A program made the position numbers and the translations under genes. From the NCBI RefSeq assembly GCF_016522505.1, contig NZ_JAEHOH010000011.1, forward strand, positions 1 through 64,000: a stretch of 64,000 nucleotides of DNA, given 5' to 3'. This stretch comes from Leucobacter chromiisoli (GTDB lineage: Bacteria; Actinomycetota; Actinomycetes; Actinomycetales; Microbacteriaceae). Shown here in pieces: positions 59,689-64,000 of the stretch; within the stretch, counting starts at the first letter, position 1; every line of letters begins with the position of its first letter. A model generated the notes under the pieces. It did not search any database, was not told the DNA's origin, and worked only from the letters and a program-made list of their open reading frames with translations.

Positions 59689-60297
59689 TCAGCGGATGTA
59701 GACGTCGAGATGGTTGCCGAAGGTGCCCCGGTCGTAGATCTTGCCTCGGGAGCCGAAGGGCGTGTCCACGACGGTGCCCTTCGGAGCCGAGCCCGCGAGC
59801 ACGATGTAGCCGTCGCCGTCGCTGACGTACCCCGCCGCGTTGACGTGGCGACCCGGGATCTGCAGCCCCTGCCCCGGGAGCACCTGCTGACTGTAATAGG
59901 TGAACTTGTACCCGCCCCAGTTGACGACTCCGCTGAACATGAACTGCTCCAGCGTGTAGAGAGCGTCGGACGGCGGCTCGTCCTCCGACGCCGCGCCGGC
60001 CGATCCCGAGTCGCCGGCACCCGCCCTCGGCACCTCTTCCACCGCGGAGACGTCGACGTCGAACCCGGGCTCCGACGCATCCGCGGAGGTCAGCCCCTGG
60101 GCGTTCCGGCTGTCGTGCACCGCCGCTCGACCCTCGTCGGCGAACGCCGTCGACATCGAGAACGGCGCGGTGACGACGCTTCCGAAGAACACGAGGGCCG
60201 CGGCGGCCGCCCCGACGCCGCGGGCGCGGGACCACGGGGACGAGGCGGAGCGGGAGACCGGGAGAACGACAGGCACAATGTAACGATTGTATCTCAC
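59689..60297 (-). CDS. Secreted protein with a DPBB-like C-terminal domain
   Basis: This 202-residue protein has an N-terminal signal peptide (cleavage near residue 53, SMSTAFA-DEG), a Ser/Ala/Glu spacer (about 55-110), and a compact domain of about 85 residues. The domain pattern is LPGQGLQIPGRHVNAAGYVS, then GDGYIVLAG, then KGTVVDTPFGSRGKIYD, which recalls the 3D/double-psi beta-barrel domains of wall-associated proteins in many Gram-positives. Enzymatic activity cannot be shown. The GTG at 60297 is used; a small inverted repeat ACAAT-n6-ATTGT lies over codons 3-8. Confidence 0.75.
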   Translation of the reverse strand: MRYNRYIVPVVLPVSRSASSPWSRARGVGAAAAALVFFGSVVTAPFSMSTAFADEGRAAVHDSRNAQGLTSADASEPGFDVDVSAVEEVPRAGAGDSGSAGAASEDEPPSDALYTLEQFMFSGVVNWGGYKFTYYSQQVLPGQGLQIPGRHVNAAGYVSDGDGYIVLAGSAPKGTVVDTPFGSRGKIYDRGTFGNHLDVYIR

Positions 60298-60580
60298 GCT
60301 GTCGCCCCTGGGCTCGGATCACCGCGCCGGCGGGAACACGCGCCGCTCGCCGACGCGGACTTCGATCGTGCCGTCGCCGCGGACCCCGCTTGGTAGAAGT
60401 GCTGGCGCGCACGCCGCCCCGCACTCATTTTCTGCAGGGGCCGGCAGCCGTGCGGCCAGCGGGGGCGTCCCCGGCGACCGCGTCGACACGGGGTTGCCCA
60501 CGCCCATGCGGGCTTCGCAGTGGCGATGCGGTCGGCCGATTCGATCAGGAGAGTTCCGTCTCACCGAGCCGCTGTACCTG

Positions 60581-60859
60581 ATGAGCCTGATCGGAACAGC
60601 ACTGCTCTTCGCCATCGGCCTCCTGACGCTACTGTTGCCGAGCCACGATGACGGGGACACTCGGAAGGCCGTGACGATTCTCGGCACGATCACCGCGTTC
60701 GTCGCCGCTGCCTGGGTGGTGCCCGCGGGAGCCACCTTCTACGCGGAATCGGTAGAACAGGCCTCGCTCGGGACCTGGATGCTGGTGTTCGTCGTGACGC
60801 TCTGGTACGGGCTGATCCCGAGGTTGCTGATCCCGCGCGAAGAACAGCCCTCCCGCTGA
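60581..60859 (+). CDS. Small membrane protein, unknown function
   Basis: This 92-residue protein has three hydrophobic helices: about residues 2-20 (LIGTALLFAIGLLTLLLP), 30-52 (TILGTITAFVAAAWVVPAGA) and 62-80 (GTWMLVFVVTLWYGLIPRLL). The ATG at 60581 has no ribosome binding site; an AGGAGAG lies far upstream at 60547-60553, so the start is uncertain. No family is recognised. The 283 bases before it (60298-60580) hold no other supported gene. Confidence 0.5.
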   Translation: MSLIGTALLFAIGLLTLLLPSHDDGDTRKAVTILGTITAFVAAAWVVPAGATFYAESVEQASLGTWMLVFVVTLWYGLIPRLLIPREEQPSR

Positions 60860-60863
60860 TTCT

Positions 60864-61034
60864 TCACCCCCGCCGGTACTTCTCGCGAGTGTCCGTGGCG
60901 ATGCCGCCGAGCAGGCCGTTCTCGGGGTCGAGAAAGCACCGAACCCGCTCTCGGAGCGTCGCCGGCCGCCGATGCGGAACCTCACCCGCCAGGACAGACC
61001 CGTCCCTGTTGGTGCGGGAACGAACGGAAACCAT
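60864..61034 (-). CDS. Small orphan protein, 56 residues
   Basis: A short frame is supported by a good ribosome binding site (AGGAG, eight bases before the ATG at 61034). It is Arg-rich (TNRDGSVLAGEVPHRRPATL, then LRERVRCFLDPENGLLG) and ends right after the small membrane gene on the other strand. No family is recognised. It may be a remnant of a longer gene or a real small protein. Confidence 0.4.
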   Translation of the reverse strand: MVSVRSRTNRDGSVLAGEVPHRRPATLRERVRCFLDPENGLLGGIATDTREKYRRG

Positions 61035-61129
61035 GAGCACATCTCCTGCCGATATTGGCGAAGATGTTGGCACAGGATGAAACCCTGTCACAGTATCCGG
61101 GAAATGCCTGCTCATGAGGCGATTTAAGA

Positions 61130-61576
61130 GTGGGGCTCCTACGCCACTACTGCAATCTTGAATTTACGACCCGTCAAATTGATGACCTAATCATCAAAGC
61201 ACAAGCGCAACTTCAGCCCATCGCCCCCGTAAGAGCACCGCTCCCTCCGCGCGCGGCCAGGGCGGGGAAGCACCTGCCGCGGGAGACTGAATCATCGATC
61301 ATCTCAGACTATGAATCAGGGCTGGCTATGAATCAGATCGCCGAGAAATACGGGATCCACCGTGTGACAGTGAGCATCGTGCTCGGTCGCAACGGCACCT
61401 CTAAGCGCCCGAAAGGCCTCAACGATCATCAGAAAGCCAGAGCTGTTGAACTTTACGAGTCCGGGCTCTCGTTAGCGACAGTGGGTAAGCAACTCGGCTT
61501 CAACGCCACGACGATTCGGGCGGCCCTCCTTAAACAGGGTGTCTCCATGCGCGATCCCCACGGCCGGGCACGGTAG
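61130..61576 (+). CDS. Double helix-turn-helix protein, recombinase-like C-terminus
   Basis: This 148-residue protein has two HTH motifs of the resolvase/invertase type. The first is SDYESGLAMNQIAEKYGIHR with VTVSIVLG (about 58-85) and the second is VELYESGLSLATVGKQLGFN with TTIRAALL (about 104-132). The N-terminal 45 residues are not the recombinase catalytic domain, so there is no serine nuclease. It could be the DNA-binding half of a lost recombinase or a regulator. It starts with GTG at 61130 in an AT-richer stretch. Confidence 0.7.
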   Translation: MGLLRHYCNLEFTTRQIDDLIIKAQAQLQPIAPVRAPLPPRAARAGKHLPRETESSIISDYESGLAMNQIAEKYGIHRVTVSIVLGRNGTSKRPKGLNDHQKARAVELYESGLSLATVGKQLGFNATTIRAALLKQGVSMRDPHGRAR

Positions 61577-61638
61577 CTAGTATCTGCTGTGATCCACGCG
61601 TTCGAGAGTGTCCAGGCTCACGGCAAGGGTTCAGAGCT

Positions 61639-62652
61639 TCAATCAGAATCAGTTCCTGAAACTAAGCGGTTACCGTACTTATCGACACCGTGGTGATCGT
61701 ACATTGCAGAGAGATCTTCCGTGGCCGCTCCCTCAAAACGATATCCGCGTTTGATCGGCAAGACATGGACGGTAACGTGTGAGGCGTCACGTCGTGCCTC
61801 CCACGCGCCATCTTCTCCCACCACCTTCTGCACGGGCTCGGGTTCAAGTAGCGCGAGGATCGTGTCGATGACGCCATTGTCGCGCGGGTCAAAGGCGACG
61901 ATCCACTGCCAGATCGCGCTTCCCGGAGGCCGCTCCTGAAAGCGCTGATGTCCGTCGATCCATTCATGGAGGGGCTTTCCGGCACCCCACATAAAACGTG
62001 CCTGAGCGCCCGGTGGCAGAACGGCTTCCTGCATCGCTGAGAATGTGACGGTCTTCGGAAGCGGTAGTCGTGGGCTTCCCTGGTCGTCTTCCTCGACAAA
62101 CACTGCCTCGCTCGGCAGCCTTACGCGCGCGCTCGTACGTCCTTCATTGGTCAGGACGGCAAACCCTCGATACCAAATGAAGGTATCTCTATTCCGAGGC
62201 CATGCGAGCATGCGGTCCCCGAGCGGCTGGGAGCGCTCGATCGATTGCGGATCCAATAGGCGAAGCTGGCCCGCATTCGGCATTCCGTCCCTGTGTCCAT
62301 CGACAAGCGGGCCTATCGCGGGTGAGAAGTCAACGGTGACTCTCGGGGCGTCTTGATCAGCTCGTGCGCGGATAGCTTCCTGCTGCACCTCGAGCGCTAC
62401 CTTGACGGAATCAGCAGAGTTCTTAGCCTGCGCTTCTGCGGTAGCGGCTTGGCGTTCGCCCAACTTGATGAGTCGTCTGTTGTCTCGAGCCTGACGGAAT
62501 GCGAAGAAGGCGAGCGCGAGCGTTCCCAGTCCTGTCAACAGATTTATCAAGTTTCCGATATCCGTAGCGGTCAGGCTGCGAAGCCAGTCGCCAAGGCCTA
62601 GCAAGAGAGATGCATGCAGAGCGTCGAGTGCTAGGGCAAACTGATTTTGCAT
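61639..62652 (-). CDS. Membrane protein with a coiled coil and an unknown beta-domain
   Basis: This 337-residue protein starts with a hydrophobic N-terminus and one clear membrane helix (about 32-52, NLINLLTGLGTLALAFFAFR). A charged coiled coil follows (about 55-100) and then a mostly beta, soluble part (VTVDFSPAIGPLV and so on). I do not recognise a family. Base composition is lower in GC than the core genome and codon use is less biased, which fits transfer. The next gene toward the window end is a GIY-YIG protein on the same strand, 74 bases away. Confidence 0.65.
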   Translation of the reverse strand: MQNQFALALDALHASLLLGLGDWLRSLTATDIGNLINLLTGLGTLALAFFAFRQARDNRRLIKLGERQAATAEAQAKNSADSVKVALEVQQEAIRARADQDAPRVTVDFSPAIGPLVDGHRDGMPNAGQLRLLDPQSIERSQPLGDRMLAWPRNRDTFIWYRGFAVLTNEGRTSARVRLPSEAVFVEEDDQGSPRLPLPKTVTFSAMQEAVLPPGAQARFMWGAGKPLHEWIDGHQRFQERPPGSAIWQWIVAFDPRDNGVIDTILALLEPEPVQKVVGEDGAWEARRDASHVTVHVLPIKRGYRFEGAATEDLSAMYDHHGVDKYGNRLVSGTDSD

Positions 62653-62726
62653 GACTCCATCATGCCCTCTCGATGGCTACCACTTCGGACTCCTGTGACA
62701 CTTCGAGGCCTGCTGCTGCGGTGTAT

Positions 62727-63536
62727 CTAGTTCCTGTTCAGCCCGTGCCTGCGAGTATCGAGCGCGGTCTTGAAGTGGCTCTCGGCAGCATCAATAACCG
62801 AAGCCGGTGTCGCCGGGTCAAACACTCGTAGCAGCGAGAAGCGGAAGCTTGCCGGGTTGAGGCTTCGTAGTTCCACGTTCCCGCCGTGCCCATTTGCGGC
62901 GTAGACGTTCCATCGTTGCCGAATGCTCTCCGCCCCGTCGGCCTTACCGACGTATTGGCGGCCATCGCGCGTATCCGTGATGAGATATACGCCCATGACC
63001 GAAGACAATGCGGTGCGCCATGAGGCGTAGCGGTGTTCGCGCATCACCGCTTGGAGCAGCGCATAGTCAAGGATGAGGTGATCGAACCCCGGGAAGGGTA
63101 CTGGTTCCGCGTCGGCGATGCCCATGACGGCGTAACTCGCCGCTGTCGCGGCCCGCATCCACCAACTGCGCGGCGAGCGCCACTCGATCACCAAGCGATG
63201 CTGGAGATCCTCCATGTGCTCCGATGCAACAAGATCGAAGACTCGTCGCTCGCCATCGTTAGTGACCTCTCCTCGGTTCTCAAGCACCGACCAGAGCCGC
63301 GCCTGGTCACCGCCCTCCTTGACGAAGACGACCCAGAAGCGCGGTGGCACCGAAGGGAACCGTTGGGGGTCCGCTGCCTGATTCCAGGTGTACTCGAGGA
63401 TCTCCTGGTCGGTCGAGTCTGCGTGGATGCCGGAGAAGCCATTTTCGTGCTGTTTCACGTACGCATGCCGAATGACAAGCGCGTCGGCTAGGTCGATACC
63501 CGCGTCGCTCAGAATCGGGCCAAACGTCAATGCCAT
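62727..63536 (-). CDS. GIY-YIG nuclease family protein
   Basis: The C-terminal 90 residues form a complete GIY-YIG domain: GVYLITDTRDGRQYVGKADG with GVY at 182-184 and YVG at 195-197, a catalytic Arg206 (SIRQRW), Glu242 (AAESHFKTAL) and Asn267/269 at the end (HGLNRN). Residues 1-175 form an unknown domain (FGPILSDAGIDLADALVIRH), probably for substrate or partner recognition. Stand-alone GIY-YIG nucleases with a fused N-terminus occur in mobile elements and in some defence genes. The role here is not known. ATG at 63536. Confidence 0.75.
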   Translation of the reverse strand: MALTFGPILSDAGIDLADALVIRHAYVKQHENGFSGIHADSTDQEILEYTWNQAADPQRFPSVPPRFWVVFVKEGGDQARLWSVLENRGEVTNDGERRVFDLVASEHMEDLQHRLVIEWRSPRSWWMRAATAASYAVMGIADAEPVPFPGFDHLILDYALLQAVMREHRYASWRTALSSVMGVYLITDTRDGRQYVGKADGAESIRQRWNVYAANGHGGNVELRSLNPASFRFSLLRVFDPATPASVIDAAESHFKTALDTRRHGLNRN

Positions 63537-63669
63537 AGATGAGAGTTTCTTCCTGTCCGAGGCGCACCAGAGGTGTCATGTACCAGCTTGCCACGAGACG
63601 CAGACAGGCTTGCCAAGGCGGTACGGGAATGGATCCACGTCGAGGAAAACGGAGTGATGACTGTCACCC

Positions 63670-63698
63670 TTGACTTCTTTTGCCTCTTGGCGCATAGT
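63670..63698 (+). promoter_or_regulatory. Promoter of the right-edge gene
   Basis: TTGACT at 63670-63675 and CATAGT at 63693-63698 are separated by 17 bases. The predicted start of transcription, near 63705, is 6-7 bases before the ATG at 63712, so the transcript is nearly leaderless. Confidence 0.55.
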
Positions 63699-63711
63699 CA
63701 GACGCTGAAGT

Positions 63712-64000
63712 ATGACGGAACGCAATTCTCACCCCTCTACAACACCTCTCGACCAGAACAGGTCGTTCCCTTCTGGCGTCACGGTCCTGCGATTAGAAAT
63801 GCTCAACGGCGCCGACGGCATGGCCGAGTTCTATTCGCCGGCCCCTCAGAAGATCAAAGCGGTTCTCCCGCGGGCAGCGTTTCAGCAAGTCATGGAGAAG
63901 CTGCCAGAGGTCTTCGATGATGCGGCGTGGTTGGAAGTCACGCTACTCAAGGACGTCGGCGGGATCCTGGAACTAGCCGTGGAGGATCAGCTGAAGCATC
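63712..64000 (+). CDS. 5' end of an unidentified protein, cut by the window edge
   Basis: The frame is open from the ATG at 63712 to the last base (96 codons). Residues begin MTERNSHPSTTPLDQN and continue with VLRLEMLNGADGMAEFYSPA and FQQVMEKLPEVFDDAAWLEV. No stop is seen. A good promoter sits directly before it but no ribosome binding site is obvious. The protein is not recognised; the composition is that of the AT-richer right segment. Confidence 0.6.
   Translation, partial: MTERNSHPSTTPLDQNRSFPSGVTVLRLEMLNGADGMAEFYSPAPQKIKAVLPRAAFQQVMEKLPEVFDDAAWLEVTLLKDVGGILELAVEDQLKH

Overview
The window is a high-GC actinobacterial chromosome segment, very probably from the family Microbacteriaceae (Leucobacter-like, inferred). 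The grounds are the actinobacterial marker genes rbpA, mshC (mycothiol), pafB/pafC, a HelY-type helicase and an aa3 oxidase set ctaC-ctaD-ctaF, together with frequent GTG/TTG starts and dense 1-8 base gene overlaps. Because GC is so high, most long antisense reading frames are shadows of real genes and were left out.

Layout. 1-466: the start of an unknown gene, then a non-coding stretch with an 8-bp GC minisatellite. 467-5597: TetR, GNAT, cytochrome oxidase ctaF/D/C, an A-type Fe-S carrier and a divergent DUF3043 membrane protein. 5708-18121: metabolic genes on the minus strand (pyrD-nrdR-hisD, a methyltransferase, a Rossmann protein, gltB-gltD, an SDR). 18324-31616: rbpA; the tightly packed run FKBP-like lipoprotein-pafB-pafC-tatC-helY-lnt; a HAD-TrmI fusion; PAC2; and uppP-mshC. 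31674-34116: an M20 peptidase, the SRP RNA and ppk2.

34311-44933 is the most distinctive block. It is a metal-type 'anchored repeat' ABC transporter locus. A LASTG-anchored, histidine-rich surface protein is followed by a substrate-binding lipoprotein with a surface-repeat domain inserted in it, a membrane-anchored repeat protein, an ATPase, a permease, a second repeat protein and a lytic transglycosylase. From the binding protein onward the six genes are joined by 1-4 base overlaps. Two Zur-like boxes lie in the upstream intergenic region. The parts suggest zinc (or a related metal) capture at the cell surface, transfer through the wall and import, with local wall remodelling. The architecture is visible; the metal and the mechanism are inferred.

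45424-59641: a shortened SDR coupled to an MFS gene, tRNA-Leu(GAG), an SF2 helicase, an SGNH hydrolase with an MFS exporter, a YtfJ-like protein, gluQ, pdxY with a direct-repeat operator, a CinA-type amidohydrolase, a flavoprotein, topoisomerase IB, a siderophore-interacting flavoprotein, dps with two IdeR/DtxR-like boxes, and a HerA-like ATPase. 59689-60859: a secreted beta-barrel-like protein and a small membrane protein. From about 60860 to the end the sequence becomes visibly less GC-rich and carries orphan genes (a double-HTH protein, a membrane protein with a coiled coil, a GIY-YIG nuclease and a gene cut by the window end), which suggests an acquired segment.
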